Assembly: GCF_900188115.1 (NCBI RefSeq)
Contig: NZ_FZNW01000008.1
Span: 162,809 to 226,808 of the forward strand
Length of the DNA stretch: 64,000 nucleotides
Direction: 5' to 3'
Source: Haloechinothrix alba
GTDB lineage: Bacteria > Actinomycetota > Actinomycetes > Mycobacteriales > Pseudonocardiaceae
The notes under the pieces were generated by a model. It worked only from the letters and a program-made list of their open reading frames with translations. It searched no databases and had not been told where the DNA came from. The translations under genes were made by a program, and so were the position numbers. Shown one piece after another: positions 1-7,486 of this stretch. How positions within the stretch are numbered: position 1 is the stretch's first letter; every line of letters starts with the position of its first letter.

Positions 1-1
1 G

Positions 2-103
2 GACGGCACGGCGACGGCCCTGCGGGCAGGGGGCGCGCGGCCGTGGCAGGTGAGCCTGACCGCAGAGCCCCTCAGCCGTTCCCTCGGGACTTCGGCAACG
101 TGA
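2..103 (+). CDS. Possible C-terminal end of an unidentified protein (partial, weak)
   Basis: Frame 2 is open from the window edge to a TGA at 101-103 and would end ...GGARPWQVSLTAEPL and a short tail. It would overlap the convergent kynureninase gene tail-to-tail by about 32 bases. Short open frames are common in DNA this G+C rich, so this is only a possibility. The upstream sequence is needed to decide. Confidence 0.22.
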   Translation, partial: DGTATALRAGGARPWQVSLTAEPLSRSLGTSAT

Positions 104-1340
104 CCCCGCCTGTCCCCCGCCCGACCCGCAGGACCTCGCCGAGCGCCGCCATGGCGTCGCGCAGCTGCCGGTCCGACAGGTACGGGGCGGGGCCGAACCG
201 CAGGTAGTCGCCGCGGTGATCGGTGTACACCCCGTATCGCGCGAGCGAGGCGCGCACCGCCGAGGCTTCCGCGCAGCGGAGCGCGAGGAAGCCGGCGTAG
301 TCCGACCGGGGGCGGGTCCGGTCGCGGGTGACCAGCTCGGGCGGCAAGGCCAGCTCGTCGAAGGCGTCGGCGAGGACACTGTTCTGGTGTAACGAGACCT
401 CGCGCAGGAACGCGGGAGTCAGGCCTTGCGCGCGGAAGAACTCGAACACGCTTGCCGCACGGTAATGGCTGGTCGGGTCGTACGTCGCGCCCGCGAACCG
501 CGCGGCGCCGCTGCCGTAGGCCACCTCGCCTGCCCCGGGCCGCTGGGAACGCGCGGAGAACTCGCTGAACCACCCGGTGACGACAGGGCGGAACCGGTCG
601 GCGTGCCGGGGAAGGCGCAGGAAACAGTTGCCCTCGCCGAGCTGGAGGTACTTGTACCCCCCGCCCACGATCCAGGCCGCGCCGAGCCCCTGCTCGTGAA
701 TCGGCATCCCGACCACTCCGAGGGCGTGGTAGGCATCGACGAGCAGCTCGGCGTCCCATCGCGCGCACGACTCGGCGAGCCCGTCCAGCCCCGGCACGAT
801 CCGTGCCGTCTCGAACAACACGGCCGACACGAGCACGGCCGCGGCGCGCCCGTCCACCTCGGCGGCAAGCCGCTCGGCGAGCGTGTCCGCAGGCTCGGCA
901 GGCACGCGCACCACCTCGACTCCGGCCTCGGCCAGACGGTCGAGCTGCCTGCGCACGGTGTGGAACTCCCCGTCGGTGGTGACCAGCCTGCGCCTGCCGC
1001 ACAGGTCGAGGCCGGAGAGGAACCGCACGAGCAGCTCGTGCGTGCTCGCTCCCAGAGCGAGCTCCCCGTCGGGATCGCCGAGCAGCGCGCGGTAACCGTC
1101 CCGCACCTCCTCGGCCTTGTCCGCAGCGCGATCCCACTTCCCGTCGAGCTCGGCAGCGGCATCGGTGAACGCCGCGAGCTGCCCATCGATCGCCACGTCG
1201 GGCCACGCCTGGTGGGAGTGCCCCGTCAGCGGGAGCCGGTTGGCCACGTCGAACCGCGAGTAGTGCTGCGCCAGCGCGTTCGGGCCGGCCCGCAGGTCCG
1301 CCAGCCGGAGTCCGCCCGGCACGGGTGCGTGTTCGTTCAC
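72..1340 (-). CDS. kynU: Kynureninase
   Basis: PLP-dependent hydrolase of fold type I that cleaves kynurenine to anthranilate and alanine, the last step of the kynurenine branch of tryptophan breakdown. The 422-residue product has the usual family length. The PLP-lysine segment reads GGGYKYLQLGEGN, and the preceding cofactor-binding aspartate lies in LLVDAYHALG. I chose the GTG at 1340 because it overlaps the TGA of kynA as GTGA, a translational-coupling arrangement. The open frame continues upstream but only as a shadow of kynA. It is cotranscribed with kynA, giving tryptophan to N-formylkynurenine to anthranilate. No formamidase gene is visible here, so that step must be encoded elsewhere. 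Cytosolic; the assignment is secure. Confidence 0.93.
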   Translation of the reverse strand: MNEHAPVPGGLRLADLRAGPNALAQHYSRFDVANRLPLTGHSHQAWPDVAIDGQLAAFTDAAAELDGKWDRAADKAEEVRDGYRALLGDPDGELALGASTHELLVRFLSGLDLCGRRRLVTTDGEFHTVRRQLDRLAEAGVEVVRVPAEPADTLAERLAAEVDGRAAAVLVSAVLFETARIVPGLDGLAESCARWDAELLVDAYHALGVVGMPIHEQGLGAAWIVGGGYKYLQLGEGNCFLRLPRHADRFRPVVTGWFSEFSARSQRPGAGEVAYGSGAARFAGATYDPTSHYRAASVFEFFRAQGLTPAFLREVSLHQNSVLADAFDELALPPELVTRDRTRPRSDYAGFLALRCAEASAVRASLARYGVYTDHRGDYLRFGPAPYLSDRQLRDAMAALGEVLRVGRGTGGVTLPKSRGNG

Positions 1341-2128
1341 AGCCTGCTCCGCACCGCCCACAGGTCCGGAAACGCCGGCACGCCCACGGTGGAGCGCAGG
1401 TAGGACGCTCCGGAGGATCCCCCTGTCCCCTGCTTGTCCCCGATCGTGCGCTGCACCATCATCACGTGCCGGTAGCGCCACTCCTGCTGGCCTTCGTCGA
1501 GGTCGACGAGGTGCTCGCAGATGGTGGCCGCACCGCCGTCATCGGCATAGACACGCAACAGCACGTCCTGCACCTCCTCGGAAGGTTCCCATGGTAGGCG
1601 CACGTCGCGCCGCAACGCCTCCTCCGGAACCGGGTAGTCGTGGCGTGCCAGGTAGCCGAGGAACGAGTCGAACAGCGACGGGTTCTCCATCGCCTCCGCG
1701 ATCCGCTGCCGGGCACCGCTCTCCGGCGGGTAGTGCTCGAACACCTGCCGATCACGCCTGCCGAGTACGGCCTCCAGCTCGCGGAACTGCGCGGACTCGA
1801 AGCCGCTCGCCGCATCCAGCCGTGCCCGGAACCCGGCGAACTGGCTGGGTGTCATCGTCTCCAGCACGTCGATCTGGGCCACGACGACCTTGAGGATCGT
1901 CAGTGCCCTGCGTAACGTCCGGATTGAGTGCGCGGTGTCGCCCGTCTCCAGGCGCGACCTCAGATGCGCCAGCTCGTGCAACAGCTGCTTGAACCACAGC
2001 TCGTACACCTGGTGGATCACGATGAACAGCATCTCGTCGTGCTCGTGGGACCTCGGCCGTTGCGCGCCGAGGATCTCCGGCAGCGCGAGGTAGGACTCGT
2101 AGGTCAGTGCCGCGTTCCGTTCCGTCAT
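1337..2128 (-). CDS. kynA: Tryptophan 2,3-dioxygenase
   Basis: Haem enzyme that opens the indole ring of L-tryptophan to N-formylkynurenine. The 263-residue product carries the family signatures: the substrate-pocket helix FIVIHQVYELWFKQLLHEL near the N-terminus and the haem-ligand region WRYRHVMMVQRTIGDKQGT followed by GGSSGASYL near the C-terminus. The ATG at 2128 is chosen because GGCAGG sits 9 bases upstream; an ATG three codons earlier has no spacing for that site. It is the first gene of a two-gene operon with kynU, whose GTG overlaps its stop codon. The AT-rich inverted repeat at 2198-2226 lies about 70 bases upstream and is the likely control site. Induction by tryptophan or kynurenine is a family expectation, not something visible here. 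Confidence 0.94.
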   Translation of the reverse strand: MTERNAALTYESYLALPEILGAQRPRSHEHDEMLFIVIHQVYELWFKQLLHELAHLRSRLETGDTAHSIRTLRRALTILKVVVAQIDVLETMTPSQFAGFRARLDAASGFESAQFRELEAVLGRRDRQVFEHYPPESGARQRIAEAMENPSLFDSFLGYLARHDYPVPEEALRRDVRLPWEPSEEVQDVLLRVYADDGGAATICEHLVDLDEGQQEWRYRHVMMVQRTIGDKQGTGGSSGASYLRSTVGVPAFPDLWAVRSRL

Positions 2129-2197
2129 CCCGTGCATCCTGCCATTGACCCGGCGCCTGCCGCGCCGTATCGACGGCGTGCGCATGTGGTTACACAA

Positions 2198-2226
2198 TTA
2201 ATCGATAATTGTCGATTGTCGATTAA
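2198..2226. promoter_or_regulatory. AT-rich inverted repeat, probable operator of kynAU or the arsR remnant
   Basis: Perfect 8-bp arms TTAATCGA (2198-2205) and TCGATTAA (2219-2226) flank a 13-bp centre that contains ATTGTCG twice in tandem (2208-2221). It is a conspicuous AT-rich island in a G+C-rich region, between kynA and the divergent decayed ArsR gene. A TCGACA-like -35 for kynA can be drawn inside it on the minus strand. Which regulator binds it is unknown. Confidence 0.6.
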
Positions 2227-2268
2227 GGGAGGCGAGGGGGGCTCGACCGGGTTCGCGCTGAGGCCTAA

Positions 2269-2514
2269 GCGCGCTGGTTCGCCTGCCTGTCCGATGCCAC
2301 CGGGCTGCAGATCCTCCATGCTGTCGTCACGGCGTCGGGACCGATGACGGTCGGCGAGATCGTCGCTGTCTCCGGGGTCGGGCAGTCCACCGTGTCCGCA
2401 CACCTCCGCAAGCTGGCTGCCCTCGAGTTCGTCCGCGTCGAGCACGTGCGCACCACAACCCGTGTCCGGATCAACCCGGACTGCCTCGCCGAGCTACCCG
2501 ATGACCGGGTCGTT
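2269..2514 (+). pseudogene. Decayed ArsR-family metalloregulator fragment
   Basis: The frame begins directly after an in-frame TAA (2266-2268) with no start codon, yet reads as an ArsR winged helix: RWFACLSDATGLQILHAV, then the recognition helix region VGQSTVSAHLRKLAALEFVRV, then a wing ending RVRINPDCLAELPDD. The usual N-terminal segment and the ...AADVVMG-type tail are missing. After about 2514 the frame continues only as G+C-rich readthrough with no family resemblance. It is followed at once by the C-terminal remnant of a permease. ArsR-permease pairs are a common actinobacterial layout for arsenical or metal efflux, so this looks like the leftover of such a pair. An internal ATG at 2344 could start a truncated HTH peptide, but that would lack the first helices. 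Confidence 0.72.
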
Positions 2515-2536
2515 CCACGGGCTCGCCCTCCTGTAG

Positions 2537-2821
2537 CTCGAGCTGATGGCGCTGCTGTTCGTGGTGGCAGCGGGATTGGCACTCGGCACGCCCTTCTACG
2601 TCTCCACCGAGGCATTCCTGCCCATCGCCTCAGCGCTCCACGACAGTGGGATGTCCCTCGGCGCGACCGTCGCGCTGGTACTGACCTCGGCAGGTGTCAA
2701 CCTGCCCGAACCGACGGTCCTCAGCAGGCTGATGCGTGCCGGGTTACTCGCCTGCTACACCCTCACCGTGGTCGTCGCCGCTATTGGCGCGGGGTACCTC
2801 GTTCCGTTGCTCGCACCGTGA
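2537..2821 (+). pseudogene. C-terminal remnant of an ArsP/YraQ-type (DUF318) permease
   Basis: About 94 residues starting after an in-frame TAG (2534-2536): a membrane segment MALLFVVAAGLALGTPFYVS, then the family-like block STEAFLPIASALHDSGMSLG and SAGVNLPEPTVLSRL, then a last membrane helix and a stop. Full-length members have about 300 residues and eight membrane segments, so the N-terminal two thirds are gone. An ATG at 2546 could still start a 91-residue membrane protein, but a transport function is unlikely. Together with the ArsR fragment it marks a deletion inside a former metalloid or metal efflux locus. Confidence 0.65.
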
Positions 2822-2839
2822 GCGCCGCTAGCATCGAGA

Positions 2840-3661
2840 GTGATGAGCATGCGCGCGGACTCCAACGACCCTGCCGACGACCACAGGGCTGCCGGGACCG
2901 GCGAAGCCGGCGACGAGCACGAGCCGGATGTCACCGCCCTCGCGTCGCTACTCGCGAGCAGCGAGCGGGTCGTGGCGCTCACCGGAGCGGGAGTGTCTGT
3001 ACCGTCGGGTATCCCGGACTTTCGCAGTCCGGAGAGCGGGCTGTGGAACACCGTCGACCCGATGGACGTGGCCACCATCGATGCCTTCCACCGCAACACC
3101 AAGGGGTTCTGGGACTTCTACCGGCCACGCCTGGACATGGTCCGGCAGAAGCGGCCCAACCCCGCACACGAGGCGCTTGTCGAGCTGGAGCGGCGCGGCC
3201 GGTGCGATGCGGTGATCACCCAGAACATCGACGGGCTCCACCAGGCGGCAGGCAGTACGGGGGTCGTCGAGGTGCACGGCTCGATCGGCACGTCCAGCTG
3301 TACGGGGTGCGGTGCCACGTGGACTCTCGACGAGACCGCGTCGCTGTTCGGCGAGCACGGTATCGCGACGTGTACCAGCTGTTCCGGCAAGGTCAAACCG
3401 GATGTCGTGCTGTTCGGCGAGCTCCTGCCCGCCGCGGCCATGGAACGGGCACGCGACCTGGCTGCCCGGGCCGACCTGTTGCTCTGTGTCGGCTCCTCCC
3501 TCGAGGTCTATCCTGTCGCCGAGCTACCCGCGCTCACGCGGGACAGCGGTGGCCGGATCGCTGTCGTCACACAGGGCCCGACTCCCTACGACGAGGTGGC
3601 CGACGTGCGCGTGACCGGGAACGTCGCCACCGCACTGCCCGCTGCCGTCGCCGAGCTCTGA
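2840..3661 (+). CDS. NAD-dependent protein deacylase (Sir2 family)
   Basis: Removes acyl groups from lysines using NAD+, producing nicotinamide and O-acyl-ADP-ribose; cytosolic regulator of acetyl-CoA synthetase-type enzymes in bacteria. The 273-residue product shows GAGVSVPSGIPDFRS, TQNIDGLH, the catalytic histidine in EVHGS (about residue 145), two zinc CxxC pairs (CTGC and CTSC), KPDVVLFGE and GSSLEVYP. GTG at 2840 is six bases after a TAGCAT -10-like hexamer (2829-2834), so it may be leaderless. Alternatively ATG at 2849 is eight bases from GAGAG. A zinc-bearing class close to bacterial CobB is expected. Followed by a short hairpin at 3718. Confidence 0.92.
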   Translation: MMSMRADSNDPADDHRAAGTGEAGDEHEPDVTALASLLASSERVVALTGAGVSVPSGIPDFRSPESGLWNTVDPMDVATIDAFHRNTKGFWDFYRPRLDMVRQKRPNPAHEALVELERRGRCDAVITQNIDGLHQAAGSTGVVEVHGSIGTSSCTGCGATWTLDETASLFGEHGIATCTSCSGKVKPDVVLFGELLPAAAMERARDLAARADLLLCVGSSLEVYPVAELPALTRDSGGRIAVVTQGPTPYDEVADVRVTGNVATALPAAVAEL

Positions 3662-3717
3662 AACCTCGCGACGGCCGGCGGCGACACGCGAAGCCGCACG
3701 GAGGCTCGACTGCGGGA

Positions 3718-3734
3718 TGACCGCTCCGCGGTCA
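3718..3734 (+). terminator. Short hairpin after the sirtuin gene
   Basis: TGACCGC, a TCC loop, then GCGGTCA: a perfect 7-bp stem 57 bases after the stop codon. There is no U tract, as usual in actinobacteria. Confidence 0.4.
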
Positions 3735-3882
3735 CCACTCGGGGTGCCCTGCCGTGCATCACACTTCGATAGCGGCCCTGTCCTTCGGCGCCCCTCGACG
3801 GCTATCGTCCGATCGTCCCGGGTGCCCGGGTGCCGGTAGGCGGTCGGACATCAGTCGAGGCAAGGTCTACGAGGAGGCGCGA

Positions 3883-5286
3883 ATGGACACGGTGGACGAA
3901 TGGCTCGGGAACGCATCCGAGTTCATCTGGGGCCCGTGGTTACTGGTCCCCCTGCTCCTGCTCACCGGCCTCTACCTGACCATCGTCCTTCGTGGCGTGC
4001 AGTTCCACCGGTTCGGGTACGCGTTCTGGCTGGCGCTGGTCAAGCGTAAGGAGCGCGGCGCCGAGGGCGACATCAGCCACTACCAGGCGCTCACCGTGGC
4101 ACTGGCCGCCACGATCGGCGTCGGGAACATCGCGGGCGTGGGTACGGCGATCGCACTCGGTGGTCCGGGCGCCCTGTTCTGGATGTGGATCACCGGGCTC
4201 GTCGGCATGGCCACCAAGTACGCCGAGGCTTTCCTGGGCGTGCGCTTCCGCCGCGTGGACGCCAAGGGAGAGCAGAGCGGCGGGCCGATGTTCTACCTCA
4301 GCGAGGGCATCAGGAACAACTTCGGCAAGATCCTCGGAGTTTCCTTCGCCGTGTTCGGCGCGGTCGCCGCATTCGGGATCGGCAACATGGTGCAGGCCAA
4401 CAGCCTCGCCGACGCCCTGAACGCCGAGTGGGACATTCCATTCTGGATCAGCGGGCTCGTGCTGATGCTCGCCGCGGCCGCTGTGATCCTCGGCGGCATC
4501 CGCAGCATCGGCCGGTTCACCGCAGCGTTCGTCCCCTTCATGGCGATCATCTACGTGCTCGGCGCCACCGGCGTGCTGCTGTTCAACGTCGGCGAGCTCC
4601 CCGGCGCGCTGGCAACCATCTTCACCGACGCCTTCACCGGGACCGCCGCGACCGGCGGCTTCGTCGGTGTCGGGTTCCTCGCCGCGCTGCGCTGGGGTGT
4701 GGCCAGGGGGATCTTCTCGAACGAGTCCGGTCTCGGTACCGGTGGCATCGCGGCGGCCGCCGCGCAGACCACGAACCCGGTACGGCAGGCCCTCGTCTCG
4801 ATGACGCAGACATTCCTGGACACGCTCGTCGTCGTCACCTTCACCGGCCTGACCATCGTGGTCACCGGAGCGTGGACGACTGTGGACTCCGAGGGCGAGG
4901 CGCTGACCGGTGCCCCGCTGACCTCAGAGGCATTCCGTGACGGCCTGCCCGGCGACTGGGGCGGTCTCATCGTCTCCGTCGGCGTGGTCTTCTTCGCCTT
5001 CTCCACCCTGCTCAGCTGGTCGTACTACGGCGAGCGGTGCATGGACCGGCTGTTCGGGCGCGGCCTGGTGACGCCGTACCGCGTGGTGTTCGTTCTCATC
5101 ATCTTCGTCGGAGCCGTCACCGAGCTCACCACGGTGTGGACGATCGCGGACATCCTCAACGGGTTGATGGCACTGCCGAACCTGATCGGTCTGCTCCTGC
5201 TGTCGCCGCTGATCGCCAGGAAGAGCCGCGAGTTCTTCCAGCTGGCCAACTGGAAGCAGGTCGACGACCTGCCCGGCCAGCGGTAA
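3883..5286 (+). CDS. Sodium:alanine/glycine symporter (AGCS family)
   Basis: Membrane protein of 467 residues that imports alanine or glycine with sodium. It has the family hallmark near the first third, ATIGVGNIAGVGTAIALGGPG, followed by GPGALFWMWITGLVGMATKY and the conserved RGIFSNESGLGTGGIAAAAA. About ten hydrophobic segments are evident. The ATG at 3883 is used because GAGGAG (3871-3876) stands six bases before it; the open frame runs 43 codons further upstream without a ribosome site. It appears monocistronic, closed by a strong hairpin shared with the convergent TetR gene. The exact substrate (alanine, glycine or D-alanine) cannot be read from sequence. Confidence 0.92.
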   Translation: MDTVDEWLGNASEFIWGPWLLVPLLLLTGLYLTIVLRGVQFHRFGYAFWLALVKRKERGAEGDISHYQALTVALAATIGVGNIAGVGTAIALGGPGALFWMWITGLVGMATKYAEAFLGVRFRRVDAKGEQSGGPMFYLSEGIRNNFGKILGVSFAVFGAVAAFGIGNMVQANSLADALNAEWDIPFWISGLVLMLAAAAVILGGIRSIGRFTAAFVPFMAIIYVLGATGVLLFNVGELPGALATIFTDAFTGTAATGGFVGVGFLAALRWGVARGIFSNESGLGTGGIAAAAAQTTNPVRQALVSMTQTFLDTLVVVTFTGLTIVVTGAWTTVDSEGEALTGAPLTSEAFRDGLPGDWGGLIVSVGVVFFAFSTLLSWSYYGERCMDRLFGRGLVTPYRVVFVLIIFVGAVTELTTVWTIADILNGLMALPNLIGLLLLSPLIARKSREFFQLANWKQVDDLPGQR

Positions 5287-5316
5287 CCCCGGAGGCGGTA
5301 CGACCGTGTAGATGTC

Positions 5317-5362
5317 AGCGGGCGGTCGAGCGGGTGCGGAGGGGCTCGCTCGACCGCCCGCT
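5317..5362. terminator. Bidirectional terminator hairpin
   Basis: Perfect 16-bp arms, AGCGGGCGGTCGAGCG (5317-5332) and its complement (5347-5362), with a 14-base loop. It sits between the convergent symporter and TetR genes, and its right arm reaches the first base of the TetR stop codon. Confidence 0.75.
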
Positions 5363-5976
5363 CAACCGGTCCCGCTCAACGCGCGGCGGAACAGCGTCGC
5401 GATCTCGCCGTGCTCCGGTGTCTCGTCCACCAGCACGGCTTGCATCAGCAGCCCGCAGAACAGCGCGGCGATCATGCGCCCGGTCATCGGATCGGTGCGT
5501 GATCCGAACAGCTCCGCCATGGCGTTGTCCCAATCCGCGGCGGCCTTGCGCAGGTGCGGCCGGTGCAGCGCGAGCGCGTACAGGTTGTACTCGACGATCG
5601 TGTGCTCCCGATGCTCGGTGAGCGAACGGACCACGAAGTCGGCCAGCGCGTCCGCGAGGTCGACGCCGGAGTCGAGGGACCGTTCCCACTCGCGCAGCTG
5701 CGTGATGCTGCCCTCTGCTGCCTGCTCGAGGGCGACGGCGACCAGGTCGTCCATCGTCGCGAAGTGATAGGTCGTCGACCCGAGCGGAACTCCCGCCTGC
5801 GCCGCGACGCGGCGGTGCGTCAGCGCGTCGATGCCCTGCTCGGCCACCACCGTGATAGCCGCCCTGGCGATGCGGTTTCGCCGGTCCGGGTCGTTCGGCC
5901 CGCGCCTGCCCTGCGCACGCCCCGGCGATGAGGCACCTGCCTCCCCGTCGCCACCGGCCGCTCTGCTTGTCGTCAT
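5362..5976 (-). CDS. TetR-family regulator, BetI-like orphan
   Basis: 204 residues with an N-terminal HTH: NRIARAAITVVAEQGIDAL, then THRRVAAQAGVPLGSTTYHF and the helix FATMDDLVAVAL. The C-terminal half is the all-alpha ligand domain. ATG at 5976 is chosen for the AAGGGGG about eight bases upstream. It is divergent from a 59-codon chimeric remnant whose first half matches the start of a betaine-aldehyde dehydrogenase. The HRRVA...GSTTYHF helix is of the type seen beside choline oxidation genes. I infer it once controlled a choline/glycine-betaine locus that has since been deleted, leaving the regulator without its neighbours. It may still regulate distant genes. Confidence 0.85.
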   Translation of the reverse strand: MTTSRAAGGDGEAGASSPGRAQGRRGPNDPDRRNRIARAAITVVAEQGIDALTHRRVAAQAGVPLGSTTYHFATMDDLVAVALEQAAEGSITQLREWERSLDSGVDLADALADFVVRSLTEHREHTIVEYNLYALALHRPHLRKAAADWDNAMAELFGSRTDPMTGRMIAALFCGLLMQAVLVDETPEHGEIATLFRRALSGTG

Positions 5977-6164
5977 GACCGCCGAGTACCCCCTTCGCGC
6001 TGTACCAACCGTGCCCTCCGCCTTTTCATGATCACACGAAGGCTCCGTTCCTGGCCGCCCACCTGATGTGGACACCAGTACACATTCTAAGTACGCTTGT
6101 ACGCAGCTTGCGCCTCGCGGCACCAGCATCAAAAGTGTGAACAGCGATTGGGACGACGAACCGG

Positions 6165-6341
6165 ATGAAGGATCTCTACATCGACGGCATCTGGAGCGGG
6201 CCCTCGGCCGAACAGCCGGACAGCACCAGGACCGTACTCAACCCGTACGACGCAGGCGAGCTCACCACGGTCGCCGAGGCAGGCGAGAAGTGGGTCGAGG
6301 AGAACCAGGACGTGGTGCGGACCTGGCTCGGCCAGGAGTGA
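6165..6341 (+). pseudogene. Deletion chimera: betaine-aldehyde dehydrogenase start fused to betaine-binding-protein end
   Basis: A 58-residue open frame, ATG at 6165 and TGA at 6339-6341. The first half (MKDLYIDGIWSGPS ... TVLNPYDAGELTTVAEA) reads as the N-terminus of an NAD-dependent betaine-aldehyde dehydrogenase. The last part (EKWVEENQDVVRTWLG plus two residues) reads as the C-terminus of a glycine betaine/proline ABC-transporter binding protein (OpuAC/ProX type). The two ends are joined in frame at about AEAGEKW. The simplest explanation is one deletion that removed the rest of the dehydrogenase, any genes between, and most of the binding protein. The original divergent TetR and the original terminator hairpin remain on either side. 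No function is expected. Confidence 0.72.
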
Positions 6342-6346
6342 GTCCC

Positions 6347-6385
6347 TCGCACGAGCACGGCTGATGAACAGCCGTGCTCGTGCGA
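6347..6385 (+). terminator. Strong terminator hairpin after the chimeric remnant
   Basis: Perfect 17-bp stem: TCGCACGAGCACGGCTG (6347-6363), loop ATGAA, and the complementary arm (6369-6385). It begins six bases after the remnant's stop codon and ends ten bases before the next ATG. It was presumably the terminator of the lost betaine operon. Confidence 0.8.
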
Positions 6386-6395
6386 GAATCAGAGT

Positions 6396-6788
6396 ATGAC
6401 CACCGATCGCAATGTGCTGGGCGGCGAACTCGAGGTCTGCGGTACCGACCCGGTGACCGGTTTCTACCGGGACGGGTGCTGCAACACCGGCGAGGAGGAC
6501 CTCGGTAACCACTCGGTATGTGCCGTGGTCACCGCGGATTTCCTCGCCAACCAGCACTCGGCGGACAACGACCTGTCCACGCCACGCCCCGAGTTCGGCT
6601 TCCAGGGGCTCGAGCCGGGCGACCGCTGGTGCGTATGCGCCGCTCGCTGGTTACAAGCCTACGAAGCCGGCGCCGCGCCTCCCGTGGTACTCGCGGCGAC
6701 ACACGCCAAGGCGCTCGACGTCGTCCCACTGGAGGCGCTCCGGGAGCACGCCGTCGACGTCCCGGCCGACCCCAGCAGCCTGACCTAG
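6396..6788 (+). CDS. DUF2237 family protein
   Basis: A 130-residue soluble protein of a widely conserved family without an established function. Visible hallmarks are NVLGGELEVCGTDPVTGFYRD, CCNTGEEDLGNHSVCAVVT, LSTPRPEFGFQGLEPGDRWCVC and the helix RWLQAYEAGAAPPVVLAATH. Several conserved cysteines (positions about 15, 29, 30, 42 and 70) could bind a metal or be redox active. The start follows the preceding terminator by ten bases with no clear Shine-Dalgarno site. It stands alone between a terminator and the convergent TetR gene. Confidence 0.88.
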   Translation: MTTDRNVLGGELEVCGTDPVTGFYRDGCCNTGEEDLGNHSVCAVVTADFLANQHSADNDLSTPRPEFGFQGLEPGDRWCVCAARWLQAYEAGAAPPVVLAATHAKALDVVPLEALREHAVDVPADPSSLT

Positions 6789-6877
6789 CCGCCACACCCC
6801 GCCACCATCGCGGAGTCATCACGGGCGAGGCGCCCGCACTCCCCGGGGTCGGCCCCGGAGCACGTGTGGGGCCGGCG

Positions 6878-7486
6878 TCAGTCGGCGCCGAGCATGCGCG
6901 ATACGAGCCCCGCGTACGCGCGCGCGAGTTCACCGGGATCCGGACCGGTGGAATGCGTGTACCAGCGCGCGACATCGATACTCAGTGACAGCACGGCACG
7001 TGCTGCTGCCTTCACGTCGTCGACGCGGAAGTCACCGGACGACTGTCCCTCCGTGATCACCTCGCGTACCACGCGCTCGGTCTCCCGTCGCAGCCCGGCG
7101 ACGACCTCGAACTCCTCAGGCGGTAACGCGGTCAGCTCGTACTGCACCACCCGGGCGACCAGATGACGGCGGGCGTGCCAGGCGACGAACTCCTGCACCA
7201 GCTCGCGCATCCGCACCACCGGTGGCTCCGGCCGCTGCGCCACCGAGCGCACCAGCGCGAGTGCCTTCTCGTGTCCGGTCCTACTGATGGCGAACAGCAA
7301 CGCCGCCTTCGAGGGAAAGTGCACGTAGAGCGCGGCGGGACTCATCCCGGCAGCTGTCGCGATGTCCCGCGTGGTCGTCGCGTGATAGCCACGTTCGGCG
7401 AAGGACTCGACGGCAGCGGCCATCAGCCTGCGCGCGGCGTCGGGCTGGACGTCGGGCCACAGGTCGAGCGGGGACTGCTCGGTCAT
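6878..7486 (-). CDS. TetR-family regulator of the adjacent acyl-CoA dehydrogenase operon
   Basis: 202 residues. The HTH region reads RLMAAAVESFAERGYHATTT, RDIATAAGMSPAALYVHFPS and KAALLFAI, followed by a helical ligand domain. Its ATG at 7486 overlaps the stop of the upstream acyl-CoA dehydrogenase as ATGA, so it is the last gene of the SDR - FadE - FadE - TetR operon. The likely operator is the CTAAGC-N4-GCTTAG palindrome (10617-10632) in front of the first gene, which would make the operon autoregulated. TetR proteins in such operons commonly sense an acyl-CoA intermediate. That is inferred, not shown. Confidence 0.9.
   Translation of the reverse strand: MTEQSPLDLWPDVQPDAARRLMAAAVESFAERGYHATTTRDIATAAGMSPAALYVHFPSKAALLFAISRTGHEKALALVRSVAQRPEPPVVRMRELVQEFVAWHARRHLVARVVQYELTALPPEEFEVVAGLRRETERVVREVITEGQSSGDFRVDDVKAAARAVLSLSIDVARWYTHSTGPDPGELARAYAGLVSRMLGAD

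Noticed and set aside
2344..3720. A 458-codon frame running through the ArsR remnant into the sirtuin gene
   Set aside because: Only the first ~60 codons resemble ArsR; beyond that it is the wrong frame of the permease remnant and of the sirtuin.
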